In this document: piece by piece, positions 41,536 through 53,138 of the stretch
Layout of the letters: each line of letters opens with the position of its first letter
How positions within the stretch are numbered: position 1 is the first letter of the stretch
From: Icerya purchasi
Lineage: Eukaryota; Arthropoda; Insecta; Hemiptera; Monophlebidae
NCBI GenBank assembly: GCA_039619475.1
Contig: CM077116.1
Coordinates: forward strand, 106,251,164 to 106,315,163
Length of the DNA stretch: 64,000 nucleotides
Direction of reading: 5' to 3'
Notes under the pieces: model-generated
The model's input: the letters and a program-made list of their open reading frames with translations, nothing else
Told to the model about the DNA's origin: nothing
The model's database searches: none
Program-made: the position numbers and the translations under genes

Positions 41536-44500
41536 TTAAAAATTACGTTTATATTTGAAGCGTAGGCGAATAATAGGGAAAATAACAGAACGTGGAAAAG
41601 AAGGTAATTCTGAGAACCACGAATTAGTAGGAAGGTTAAGTTGAATTGAGAGGTAGAAGGAATTATCATTGGTAAAAGAAGAAGGGTACATATCTGACCA
41701 AAATTTACAGTGAAATTTCTTACTTAAGGACAAAAGATTAATACTAGGAATCTTTTTAAAGTAAAAGCGGGAGTAGGCAGCAACCTGAGCCAAAGCATCC
41801 GCCATTTTGTTACCCTCGATGCCTCTATGACCAGGAACCCACAGCAGATCAACGCGGATAGAGTGGTGAAAAAAAAGATTGTGTATACGGGATCGTATAC
41901 GAAGAATGATGAAGTCTAATGAGGGATGGAGAAGAGGTAAATTGATAGCCTGAAGGGCACTCATGGGGTGAGATATTATCAGATAGTGGAAAAAGTTACG
42001 ATTGGAGGAGATATAAATAATCGCACGTAGCATAGTCATTAATTCATTTGTAGAAATAGTACAGAAAGGCTAAAGACGAGAGGATTCGGAAAAATTAAGA
42101 ACGGCGATAATAAAGGAAGCCCGGACACCACTAGGCCCCCTAGAGCCATCAGTGCAGATGAGTACATAAGAAGGAAAGAGAGAAATGCTGTGAAATTCCT
42201 GTTTAATAATCGCCTGAGGTATAGACCTGGAAGAATTAGAAAGAAAATATACTTTTGGAGGGTGTGTGAGATCAAAATAATGAAAAGAAAAAGTAATGGA
42301 GATTATTACTGGAAATTATATGGGACGAAAAAGAACTAAGGCGGCGAGATATAAGGATAGGAATTTTATTAGGAACAAAACGCCAGTTTCTGGCAATGGA
42401 AATGTAGGAATGAATAAGTTGAGAGGAAATGCAAGGTACACGTTTAGAAAGAAAATGATAGGCTAAATAAGATCTTCGAACTGAAAGAGATGTATTAGAT
42501 TCAGCAAGTATTGCTGAAATAGGAGAAGATTTAAGAGCACCGAGACATAGCCGAAGACAGGAATTCTGTATCCTATCCAATTTAGAAAGATGGGATTTGG
42601 AAGCACAGACATAGATAAATGAACAGTAATCGAACTTGGAGCGAATAATGGACTTATACAAGGAAATGAGTACAAGAGGGTCACCACCCCATTTGGTTGG
42701 TGATAAGGATTTCAATAAATTCAGTCTTTCAATGGCAGAACGAGAAAAATAATTGATATACTCGGAAAAGCTTAGTCGACTGTTTAGGTAAACTCCAAGA
42801 TAGCAGAAGCAATTAACGCGAGGAAGTGACATCCGATTCAGGGAAATATTAACAGAAGCGGGATTGTACACGGATGCAGAGTGAAAACCATGCAAGAAAA
42901 TTTGGAAGGAGAAATAGAAAGATGAACAGATGATAGAGAATGTTGTAGCGTAGCCAGAGAAGAGGAAAAAAGAACGATTTCATCGGCAAAGAATAAGGAA
43001 AGGGAGCTTAAGGGAAGAGATGCCATAGCAACAGTGTAAATGTTGAAAAGAGTAGGACAGAGGGGAACCTTGGAGAAGACCACGGAATATACTTCTCGGA
43101 GCTAAAGGCTCTGGAGAGGAAAAGTGGAGAGTGCGATTCTTCATGAGATTAATTGTTAAGGAGGTGAATTTGACTGGAAGATTAATTGCCGCCATTGCAT
43201 CTTTCAGGGTTGGCAAATGAACGTTGTCGAAGGCTAGAGAAACATCAATAAAAGAAGCAACTGTATACTATTTGTGAATGAAAGATTTATAAATATGGGA
43301 AACAAAAGAGCTAATGGAATCGGCAGGGCCAATGCCTGGCCGAAAACCAAACATATTATAAAGAAGTAAATGATTATGTTCCAGCCACTAAACAAGACGG
43401 TTGTTCAGCATACCTAAAACATGATGCTAACGAGATAGGGCGTATAGAGGAATTTTTCATAGGGATAGGAATGATGATGAGAGAGTTCCAGGAAAAGGGA
43501 GTGATATCTTTGGATAAGAAGGAATTAAAGAGTTCAAGGAGGAACACAAGGGACTGCTCATACAGATCTTTAAGGACAATATATGGAATACTGTCTAGAC
43601 CCGGTGTAGGACTAGTAGAGTTTAGAAGAACAGACTTTAACTCATTGATATTGAAAGTGGATGTATGAAGGTGAGAGGAAGAATTTTGTGTAGAAGGAAA
43701 ATAATAAAGCTCGTTAAAGTTAGGGACGAAATCGGGGCGATAGATTCGGCAAAGGATAAAAACCTTTTTTTTTTTTTTTTTTTTTTTTTTGAAATAAGTT
43801 GTGAGTCTCACAGGGAAAATATGCCCGTTGTGTGAGTGCCCGACACTCTTTATATACAATACAAAAATTATAATTTATCTTAACTTATTCTATACTCATA
43901 ATATTAGAACTCTAGCGTTAAGATTAAGTATAAATATATATACGCATGCAACTATGTAACACACCCCGTAATACGTATCTGTACATTATCACATGCCGAC
44001 AGTTCAATATTTAAAATGGGAAACATAATCTTGTTTACGACTTAATGTCCGGTAAAGACACTAGAAAGTAGGGTCAGGTTGAGTTTAGAAGGGCATTAAG
44101 AGAATGGGGATTTGAAGGCTTTAGCCAATTTCCAAATATGGGGAAGAGATGTTGTTCTGGAAAAGGAAGAACAAACATTTTTCCAAGAGGACCTCTCCGC
44201 GGCTTTGAGCATGTACCCGGCTCGTGCATTAGCTCGTTTATGAGCAAGAAAATTCTCAATAGTAGAACTGGAGCGGAAGTTTCTAAAAGAGGCTCGGCTG
44301 AGACTAAAAGCAGCATTACATTCATCATTCTACCAGAGTGAAGATTCCACAGCACCACGCTTGGGGGGTAGGGAGGAACGAGAAGGAGAGGACAATGAAA
44401 GAGCAAACGTAATAGAATGAAGAAAAGAATTGTAGGATGATATGGGGTCGGAGGAAGGATGATAGCAAAGAATCTACAACAGAACGGAAAAGAGTCCATT

Positions 44501-44640
44501 CTGTTTTGGAAAGATTCCATCGGGGGGAATAGAGAGGCCTGTAAGAAGTAGGAGAAGGAAGATTAGGAGTAGTTAATAGAATAGGAACATGATTACTGCC
44601 AAAGGTATCCAGTCCTCCATTTATAGTTGAAGCCAGCATT
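41536..44640 (-). pseudogene. family X LINE, longest copy (EN end, RT, RNase H)
   Basis: Minus-strand reading from 44640 downward: end of an endonuclease (GGLDTFGSNHVPILL), linker (PRWNLSKTEWTLFRSVVDS), then below an inserted 300-bp piece the RT: PDFVPNFNELYYFP, LNSTSPTPGLDSIPY, SIRPISLASC, a GLLQGSPLS block and PTLFNIYTVAMASLP, LFFADEIVLFSSS, FCYLGVYLNSRLSF, LYKSIIRSKFDYCSF and CLRLCLGALKSSPISA. RNase H follows: LICTDGSRGPSG, STNELMTMLRAI, ISHPMSALQAI (usual Asp replaced) and LLWVPGHRGIEGNKMADALAQ, then KFWSDMYPSSF. It stops at 41536, before the zinc-knuckle end and 3' UTR. Several frameshifts and stops, plus FADE for FADD, make it inactive. RNase H suggests the I superfamily. Confidence 0.75.
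43765..44060 (-). mobile_element. unidentified ~300-bp insertion with poly(A)
   Basis: A 26-base T run at 43765-43790 (poly(A) on the minus strand) begins a segment of about 300 bp that interrupts the protein reading of the family X copy. Its sequence (GAAATAAGTTGTGAGTCTCA onward) has no coding signal. A minus-strand SINE or LINE 3' end fits. The upper boundary is approximate and no target duplication was identified. Confidence 0.45.
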
Positions 44641-44829
44641 GGGGGGGAAGAAAAGGTTAGAATCTTTAAACGTATATTATACTAGGAAATCGAGACGACT
44701 TTAACAAACTTACAAGTTCGATAGAATTCCCCCCTCAGAGATTGAAATCATTCTGTAAAGGACCTGATAAAAGTTCCTTTTATTTTACTATTTATTCAAC
44801 GTAATTATACTAATAAAAATAGTTCTAGT
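44641..44829. other. AT-rich noncoding
   Basis: Nothing recognised; a G7 run at 44641-44647 marks the 5' truncation region of the family X copy. Confidence 0.35.
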
Positions 44830-45290
44830 TTTTTGAACATAAAATACCAACTTTAAGATTTTCTATAAAAGTTTATAATAAAAATGCGTTAAAAAGTAAA
44901 ATTGCTCGATAAAATAAAATATATTTACAATAAACTATACTTCTGAAAGAGATGATTATTATTAATACTTATTACAGTTTCGGTAATTTAAATTGCAACA
45001 ACAATCAAGAAACCATTAAATAACCGTGGTGTTTTCAATACCGGGGGCTTATAGAAAACCACTGATTTCCTTATTATACTCAATTATGTTTGGTTTTTTA
45101 ATTGTTGCAATCTGAATTTAGTGCCGACTTCGATAAGTATTGATGTTATTTAAAAGTAAACATAGTATCCTCACGCATATTTTTTACCGTATCATCTATC
45201 GAATATATTTTACTTTTTAATGCGTTTTTTGATTAAATTTTCAAAGTAAAAATCTCGAAGTTAGTATTTACTTTTTTTTCTCAACATTTT
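44830..45290. repeat. ~460-bp diverged palindrome (MITE-like)
   Basis: Long imperfect inverted repeat around a centre near 45050. Matching pairs include ATGCGTTAAAAAGTAAAAT (left, 44883-44901) with ATTTTACTTTTTAATGCGT (right, 45207-45225), AATTTAAATTGCAACAA with TTGTTGCAATCTGAATT, and AACTTTAAGATTTT with a right-arm copy near 45255. Arms are diverged with several indels, so it is older than the palindromes at 41.0 and 47.0 kb. Confidence 0.6.
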
Positions 45291-47022
45291 TATTTCACAA
45301 TTTTTAGTGTAAATATTTTCAAGTGATTAAAAACCATCCTTTAAAACGATGCTACACTTTCGGGGTATTGGTTTAAGAGTGTATTGTTGAAATTCTGTCA
45401 GTAATGAGCTCGTAACTCGTGCTTTGGGGAATTTTCAGTTTCATCATCTTCATTCTAATCTATATTTCTACATGGTAATTAATAATACCTTAAATCAGTT
45501 TATTTCACTCGAATAATAAAATTGTAGCTATTCATATTTTTCCTATATTTTAATGAAAGTTTTTGACTAATTTTTGTGTGGCTACACTAAATAAAGAAGT
45601 TACCGGACGATGTAAAGAGACTGTTTTTTCTTTAAAATTTATTTTATTGACGACTACTCAGTAGTCACCGATACTCATCGATACTCATACGGAACCAGTA
45701 CTGGCTGGTTAAATTGCTAGTAAACAAACGATCATCGGATTTCATTCTCGATGGAAGTTAATGTTTCGGCCAGTAACGGAAGATGGCACTGTGACAGTTT
45801 GAAATTCGCTTATATATTAGTCAACAAAATCGCTCTAAATTCAATTAATATTTTCTGTCAGATTTACTCAGTGAAGTACTTGTACAAATTTTAGAAGGCA
45901 ACTATGTGAAAAATTTAATTTTTAAAAATTAACCTTAATAATTTTTGATGAGGTTAACTCTAATAAAGAAAATGATAAACGAATCTTAACAAATACACAA
46001 AAATATTCAATACACAATAGAGACGACTGGAAACAGCAGAATCAATTATCTTGATAAAACAATGCAACACGTCAACAAATTTCAATACGTTCTATACAGA
46101 AAACTAGCGATAAAAAGTTCAATAATTTGTCAAAATTCTAATTATACCAAATTTTAATTACTGCCATTCGAACGAAAATAAAATTTGTCGCTGTTTAACA
46201 AGAGTTTCTTTTATTTATTTATTTTAAGTGGTTTATTCTCTGCTACGGTGACCAGAAGCATCCAGACGAATGAATATTGGTAAATATTGTTAGATACGTC
46301 GTACGATATTAATTTAACCGGAGTGCTGATTCAGCTGTTTTTGGTTTATTGGAAAGAAGTTCTTTCGATGATTTATTAGAGAAGTTTGTAGAACATGATT
46401 GACTAAATTTTAAGTAATTCTTTAGTGTTTCGTTATCGTCCTTCTGTTCGATTTTCTACAAGAAGGAACAATTTATGGCGTTTAATTTAAAAGCAACTGA
46501 TTAAGTTTTCCATCTGAAGGAAAACTATGTTTCAATTACAATAGTAGTACATGGCTTATGTACATAGAGTGCTAATTACTATTCTCTTTTATTGTCTAAT
46601 GTCTCGGATAATTTTTTTAACCCCCTCCTTCTGAAAACTTTTCTGCCTATTCTACCACAAGCGTAAATAATTAAAACTTAAATGAACAGTATAAATAATA
46701 ATAGGCACAAATAGCCGCAGATAGTGAAAGATAAATAAAGGTTTCCGTTTTAGTTTTATCGACTCATTAACATATACTTCGTAGCTGAGAAATGTAGAAT
46801 ATCTTTTTTGAATACAAAATTTTGAAGTAGCTTGCTAGCTTGAAGCGTTGTACGCATCTGGTTTAAATCATTCCGTCAGTTCTTAAAGGATATTCTTTCC
46901 CATTTAATTTAACGATGTTCTCCTCAACAATGCCAATAAAGATATCTGAATCATTTAAGCTAAATCATCCGCTTTTATTTTCTCGCTGCTTGGAGTGATT
47001 GCTTATGTCTTAGCTATACCAT
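45291..47022. other. AT-rich noncoding
   Basis: No gene recognised. A short perfect palindrome GACTACTCAGTAGTC lies at 45651-45665. Confidence 0.45.
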
Positions 47023-47134
47023 ATATTTATATTTAAATATTAGTTTTCAGCGATAGTTTTAGTTCTTCTATTATTTTACAAAGTAATGGGAGGACTAAAA
47101 CTATCGCTAAAAATTAATATTTAAATATAAATAT
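47023..47134. repeat. 112-nt near-perfect hairpin
   Basis: Arms 47023-47076 and 47081-47134 pair over 54 positions around a 4-nt loop (TACA). Six positions differ and all six are transitions. In a plus-strand transcript five of them would be G-U wobble pairs and one a C-A mismatch. It contains GCGATAGTTTTAG paired with CTAAAACTATCGC and AT-rich ends. No coding content. Confidence 0.9.
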
Positions 47135-47544
47135 CACCTGCCGGGATAAACGCTCCAGAATTATTCCCGCGCATTAGGTTTTGCTAGTTATAGTGTGACC
47201 CGCATTTTTTCTGACGCTTTAATCATCCATTTGAACTAATTGGCATTTTTCGTCCTAAAACATGGCTATTCTTTCTTATACTTATCTGCGCCTTTCTCTC
47301 TATTATTTTTTCATTTACATGAACTCCCTTTTTTATGCTTTTCCGACTTTTTACATATTCATAATTTGTTTTCCCTTCCGATCGGGCTACATTCTCATCT
47401 TTGATCGTTATAAACTAATTTAACCGAGTTTTAAATTCCTTACTCCTATCTCTTTTACGAATTGCTCTACAAGCAATAAGAGCGTCGAGACAACCCTCTT
47501 TCTTCTATCCCTTCCATATTATGAACGTTATAAAATGCCTTCGG
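47135..47544. other. noncoding, no gene recognised
   Basis: Pyrimidine-rich on the plus strand and similar in texture to family X coding sequence, but no aligned block could be read. Confidence 0.35.
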
Positions 47545-48222
47545 TTACTTTCCTCCTGTGATAATAAACATCTCATTTGGCCCGACTCTGAAAGTATTTT
47601 ACAGTCTGTATCCTCCTGTTTCCCATCCTCTTCATATGACTACATTTTCCGTTCGTTTCTTAATTGTTGAACTTTTTGTAGTTCGTTTCGTTGGAATCGA
47701 TTCTCTTTGGATTCCCAGTCATAGTGGCACAGCTGACAACGACTGCGCTGACTCGTATGCTCGTTCTGCTTCCTTTAACGGCTAAATTATCAATAAATTC
47801 CTCACCGCTCATAGTATCCGTTTACCATCCAAGCAAGCACGCTTGTTCCTTTTCTAATTCTCACTCCTACAAACTAACAGCTTTTTTTTTCATTATCTCG
47901 ACCTTGGTTTAATTAGTTTCTTTGTCCTAATCGTTTTGTTACTTTCATCACAGTACATTTTCCTTTTACTCATAGTCCCTTTGTCTCTCTTTTATTTTCC
48001 TATTGTTTTCTTGTCTCATTGCATCTTTATCCTACAATCACGACTGGACTTCTCATGCTGATTATATATGCTTTCCTCTGTTTCGCGGGAAGGGATTATT
48101 CTGTTTTTAGCAGAGCTAATGTCCTTTATTTCGGTATATAGATATATTAAAATTTAATTTCTCTATTTCTTTTTAATTCTTAATTATTGGGGATAATGCT
48201 TCCCCGTAAAAAAAAAAAAGTC
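47545..48222 (+). pseudogene. family X LINE, RNase H fragment and 3' end
   Basis: SESILQSVSSCFPSSSYDYIF near 47585 aligns with the RNase H helix region of the copy at 57 kb (AQSVLQTVASRLPPHSTDYVI). A frame change leads to GIDSLWIPSHSGTADNDCADSYARSASF, the H...D end of RNase H with PSHSG in place of PGHSG. Downstream coding is lost, GCAGAGCTAATGTCC near 48101 resembles the GGGCTAATGCTC of other 3' ends, and an A run at 48210-48221 closes it. Confidence 0.65.
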
Positions 48223-48899
48223 ATCAAAAAAAGTAAAATAGTTCAGTTATAGAATAAAATAGTGCATTATATCAAAAGAAATTTCAAAATTAATTTTCAA
48301 ATTCTATCCACTCTGAGGACCATACGTCACTCCTTTCAGTAAGTTTTCGAGTTCCATTTGGATTTAGATCAAAAAAGAAAGTCCAGAAAAAGCTTCTTTG
48401 ATCTTTTTTTTTTAATACTTTGCTGAAATTGCATCCGCGAAATGTATGTTTTATTGCGACCGAATATAAACTGTCGATTGTGAAAAAACCTACACTTCCT
48501 CCGTTGAATCCCGGATTTTTTCCGGATTAAAAGGAACCTAGTTGCGCATGGTTTTCCAATTAGAGGTACTTACGATTTTTAGTCGGTTTCAAATTAAACG
48601 TTTTTCTGTTTCGTGAGCCCATTTGGAATGTATAATTCATTCAAAATTCCAGTACAAGTTTAAAATAACCTTCAATTATTTGATTAAGTTGTTACTTCTA
48701 GAAATCCGTAGTTTTCCCTTATTCGAATAATTGGTTCACTTTTCCTAATCCAGCATCAAACCAGTGATTATTGAGGTTTTCATATAGATTTCTAAGCGCT
48801 GTTGAGCTTGATGTTTAGTTAGCTCTTATCTTATATATTTAAAGAGCCTTGCTCTTGTCGTTGCCGTACGCTACATAGCGCGTTGGCGCAACCTATTCG
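48223..48899. other. noncoding, no gene recognised
   Basis: No recognisable feature apart from a T-run near 48403-48412. Confidence 0.4.
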
Positions 48900-49226
48900 T
48901 ACATTTAGCTGTACCGATATTATAGGTAGTGTTCATAGCAATTATTATATGCAACGCAGGTGTACACGCGCAAGACTACATTCGGAACTGATTGGTAATC
49001 GTTTGATTTATCGATATACAAGTGCAGTCCGTTCGGTGTGGGTCTGCTGTGTACTGACCTAGCGCGCATATGATGTTGTACGCGGTGGTTTGCCATTGTC
49101 TTCCACGTGACTATTAGCGATTATTTATTTTATTTAATTCTTGTAATAAGTTCGTCGTCGCTTGGGATCGAACCCGTGACCGCCATATCGGAAGTCAAGC
49201 GCTCTAGCAACTAGGCTATCGCGAAA
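48900..49226 (-). mobile_element. tRNA-derived SINE, copy 1
   Basis: The minus strand starts with a tRNA-like head: A box TAGCCTAGTTGC (49207-49218 on the plus strand as GCAACTAGGCTA), about 32 nt later a B box GGTTCGATCCC (49164-49174). Together these are an internal RNA polymerase III promoter. The body, from about 49150 down to 48900, is shared with 54120-54455 in the same orientation, including GATTTATCGATATACAA-TGCAGTC, CTGCTGTGTACT and CACGTGACTATTAGC. The head cannot fold a proper acceptor stem, so it is not a working tRNA. No RNA-level evidence is available. Confidence 0.75.
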
Positions 49227-50769
49227 TGTGTACGAATTTGAAGATGTTTACTATAGAAAACAGAATGATGCAAATGTTGAACGATAATGTTCTTGAAGGA
49301 TCTAACGTTCTTGATAATTCATGGCTACATGCATAAGGTTTTCTTTTTACGCGGCATGTACGGCATGATGGGTGGATAGCTCGCTTTCGCTGTATCTTGA
49401 AAACTCATATCTTCTCCAAAAACCAGCTTTGACGATCTTCGACGATTGGTCGTGTTTTCACCCTCCACTGTTGCTTTTTTACTATGTTCAATTGCGGCTT
49501 TTTTCCAAGGAAAGCATACGTATTTCAAGTTTTTTATGAGTCATCATAGACGCTAAAACTTATTCACCATAAATATAAACGTGTTTAACTTCACTGATTA
49601 ATGTGTATCAAAAAAGGTTCATTAAAGTGTTTATATGGGAAAGCTGAATTTTCAAGGATAAGGTATTAAAAGAAGTAGACTCAACCTAATCAAATACAAT
49701 CCCCTTAATTTGTGAACATTTTTTATAAACTCCGTTTTTATATATACTTTAATAACTTCGACGATATTGCGATAAATGTTACAGCAGCCAAGCAGTTGTA
49801 AATTTTTTCTTTTAAAAATTAATATGCACGCATGCACATAAGTATACATTAATTGTTCTCGCTCTATAATGTGAAAAAGAATACGTAATTGAAATTTTAG
49901 TATGCTACGCACATCGTAAATTAATTTTTTCTTTAAGAATTTGGTAATCAGTTGAAATTTACTCTTAAGAATGCCAATGCAAAAGTATTTTTTTTACTTC
50001 AAAGATACATTCATAAAAACTATTCTGCCTTTTTCTATAACCATCTCTATTTCTCAAATTTGGAAGATGGTTTAGCTTTATGTAAGACTTTTTCTTTCAA
50101 CCTTATCTTTTTCACAGATTCTACTTCTCCCGCCTGTGTCCTCTTTTTTGAAGAATGATTCCTGTTCCTTTTTATTTGTCACCATTTTCCACTTCATGAC
50201 ACTTCCTCTTTTAAACTTGTCGAACTACAATCTACTCTTATAGAAAATCCCCTAATTATACTGCGAGATTAGACTTTTTTTTTTCTTCTCATCTTTAAAA
50301 ATCCATCTACATTCTTCTCCCAAAATTCTCCTTAGTATCTCTTCAATTGTTTTCTTTTTACTTGGTCCACTTCTTGATCTTGAAACTTTGCGCTAATTTC
50401 GCCACCGTCATTTAGGGAGTGTAATAATTTTCTTTCTTCTTTTTAAATAGCTCAGTTTCAAATGTCCACTTTACCCTTTTACCCTCGGCGGCTTTTTGCC
50501 TAATTTTCTCTCTTCGTTCATATAATCGCTCTGCACATTTCGTTTGTACAATTTTCGACTTTTGCTAAATCCGTCGCAGTTACTTGTTGCTTTCTTAATA
50601 GTTGTCTCTTTATTCGCGAGTGTATTAACTATCTTTACAATTCTTCCCTGAAACGTTTTAATCTCCTGAGAACACCTTTTTAACCTTGAAATGGACCAGT
50701 GACCTTTTTATTTTTCTAATCCACTATAAATCTATTACCCGATAAAAAATATATATTTCACTACTATTC
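49227..50769. other. noncoding, no gene recognised
   Basis: No identified gene. A 67-codon minus-strand frame at 49325-49528 is Lys/Ser-rich and unlike known proteins. 49950-50760 is pyrimidine-rich and may contain unreadable upstream parts of the family X fragment that follows. Confidence 0.35.
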
Positions 50770-51060
50770 CTTCATTTATGATAATTCTCTCAAGTCGCTC
50801 CAAAAATTGTTGTCTCTGCCTTGAAATCTTTCCCTACTTCCGCTATTTTATCCGAGCTAATATTTCTGCTCTCTATATCCGAAAATCTCACTTTGGCTAT
50901 GATTTTCTAATCAAGCAGCTTCCTGTCTTTCATTCCAAAATTATCGCATGTTGTCTTTTTATTAAAGGCCATTGGCGGCGCTATGTTTTTCATAATATCG
51001 CTATTATTCACATGCTGCTGCTCTTGTCATTTTTCACGTCATACCTTTTCAGATGATAAC
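50770..51060 (+). pseudogene. family X LINE, RT C-terminal fragment
   Basis: The frame at 50778-51056 aligns with the region after the RT of the copy at 42.3-42.9 kb: NISALYIRKSHFGYDFLIKQ, PVFHSKIIACC and GHWRRYVFHNIAII correspond to NTSLSVRRSYLAYHFLSKR, PCISSQLIHSY and NWRFVPNKIPIL. It is diverged and isolated; no RNase H follows. Confidence 0.55.
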
Positions 51061-52100
51061 CTTCCTTATTTCCGCATAATTTTAATAACGTTTATCCTTC
51101 TAATTCCTTTTCTCCTGCAAGTTTTTAATACATAATGTTAAACAAATTCTATCATATGGTTGACCCTCATTCCCGTTACGCTATTGAATTGTTACTTACT
51201 ACTTTACAAATGGTGACGGTGTGGTGCTTTGAAATTAGCTTTTTTCTTCATAATTTTGAATCCTTCAGACTCTCTTTTTTTTTGCGCTACATTTGAAGTT
51301 GAGTTAATTTTATGAGGTGCCTAATAAGAATACGGATAATAAATGAGTTAAAGGGTAGTAACGAGATCTATGCGAAAGGAATCTAAATTCTGGAAATTGA
51401 GGACACTGAATGGAACGGTTGAGGGAGAAGGAAGAGCAGTGAAGGGGAACACGATTCGGACTTATTGGATGAGGAGGCGCATATGGGACAAAAATGAAAA
51501 ACAGCGTAAAACGACAAAAAAACAAAACATATTAGCACACTAGCTAAACAAATATTGCTCCAGTGTAATTTTAAGCTAAGCAACCGAAAAATTCCTTGGC
51601 GTGGTTTCCTGAAACTGTTGTGAAAACTGGATTCGACATCAGCAACACTGATGAGGTTGGATTTGGGATACTGCTGAGGAGGTGATTTTGGTATCGGTAG
51701 TGATTTTTATTTTAATGTAATACGGTATTAATATCGGCTGATGCGTTTTCGATGGTGCGTTTTTTAACTTTCCTGCATCGAGGACGCGTACAGAGTACAA
51801 AAGAGAACTGGCGCTAAAGTAAATGAAAAAAAAAAGCTAAATATTCTTCTTGCGCAAGTTCTGCGAAAAATTCGAATTGTTTCCCGGTACAATGGAGCTG
51901 TTTGTAGTCGGTGGTAAAGTTCAGCTGTCATTTGCAGAATAAATAACGAGCGCTCGATCGGAAAATCTGAATGGCCAGCGAAATAATAGTGGTACCGGCC
52001 GGTACTTATTTTAATCGTTAATTTTATTCCTTTTCATTTATTCCGCATTTTTTCCCTTTTCTCCTCTCTTCGCCGATTCGATAGAAATAATTAAAGTTCT

Positions 52101-52131
<31 letters not shown>

Positions 52132-52560
52132 TCGTTAAATGTTCAAAGTTTTCTTTAATTTATCGTTTCCGTATTTTCTCTTCTGTTCCTCTTTTTAAAA
52201 TTTATTAATTAGAAATACCATCACTACATTTTAATTGTTCCATTTGTTCTACTAAGCATTTCAATAAGTAAATTTTACACTAATCGCGATAGCGGTTCAG
52301 TTATCTTTTGGTCACTGTTTGCAGATGTTGTCACTTTCAGCGTTGCGACATAAGTAAATCACTAATTTTCAGTCAACTATTGCGCTCGGACTTATTCGGA
52401 AAAATTCAAATAACCGGGATTAAGTGAAATTTAGGTCGGTTGAGGAGATATCGTCAAGTTTTTGATGGGATTTAGAGTAGAAATATTAAGTTAATATTAT
52501 TTACGAACACATCTCCGGATGTTACTAAGAAAACATTGTTTTTTTGTGTTTTGTTTCAAT
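51061..52560. other. noncoding with a (TC)n tract
   Basis: No gene recognised. A (TC)n microsatellite lies at about 52101-52132. The minus-strand frames at 51310-51583 are Ser/Pro/Phe-rich and could not be assigned. Confidence 0.4.
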
Positions 52561-53138
52561 ATATTTATTTTTGATCCAAATACTGAAATTAAAAGAAAAT
52601 GTGGGCAAGCCAAAACAACGTTTGAGAAGTTTAAAAAATTGTTAACGGACCAATCACTAAGTCTCCGCATAAGACAGAACTTCATAAAGTGCTATATATA
52701 TCCGATACACTAATGTATGGGGTCGAAGCAATGACATATACCGTAAGAACACTCAAATATTTCGAAGCGTGCGAAATGTGGTTATATAGAAGAGCCTTGA
52801 AGATATCTTGGGTACAGAAAATGTCTAATGAAGAGGTGCTAAAGAGAGCTAGAACGGAAAGGGGAATAATTGAAGAAATAAAAGCAAGAAAAACCCTAGT
52901 CTATTTTGGTCATATTATACGAGGACAAAAATATGAACTATTACGGTTGATCATTCAAGGAAAAATAGAAGGGAAACGAGGAAGAGGTCGAAGAAGAATA
53001 TCATGGTCCAGAAATGTCCGACAGTGGACTAAAAAATCATCGATAGGACAACTGATGCACCCGGCAAGAAGCCATAATGCATGATCGTCTACGCGCAGAA
53101 CACTGCGTACGACACGTCGAAGAAGAAGATATTTATTT
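52561..53138 (+). mobile_element. family Y (RTE-like) 3' fragment with 10-bp target duplication
   Basis: ATATTTATTT at 52561-52570 recurs at 53129-53138, directly after the GAAGAAGAA tail. Between them lies the C-terminus of an RTE-like ORF: FEKFKKLLTDQSLSLRIRQNF, then a frame change to YGVEAMTYTVRTLKYFEACE, MWLYRRALKISWVQKMSNEE, LVYFGHIIRGQKYELLRL and EGKRGRGRRRISWSRNVRQW. It is 5' truncated and has one frameshift near 52700. It is the same family as 33193-33977 and 6590-6973. Confidence 0.85.

Noticed and set aside
49152..49223. Possible tRNA gene on the minus strand (A box and B box present)
   Set aside because: The 5' and 3' ends do not form an acceptor stem, and the downstream body is shared with a second copy at 54.1-54.5 kb, so it is a SINE head.
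49325..49528. 67-codon minus-strand frame with basic residues
   Set aside because: No recognisable family, short, and no transcriptional context; kept only as unassigned sequence.
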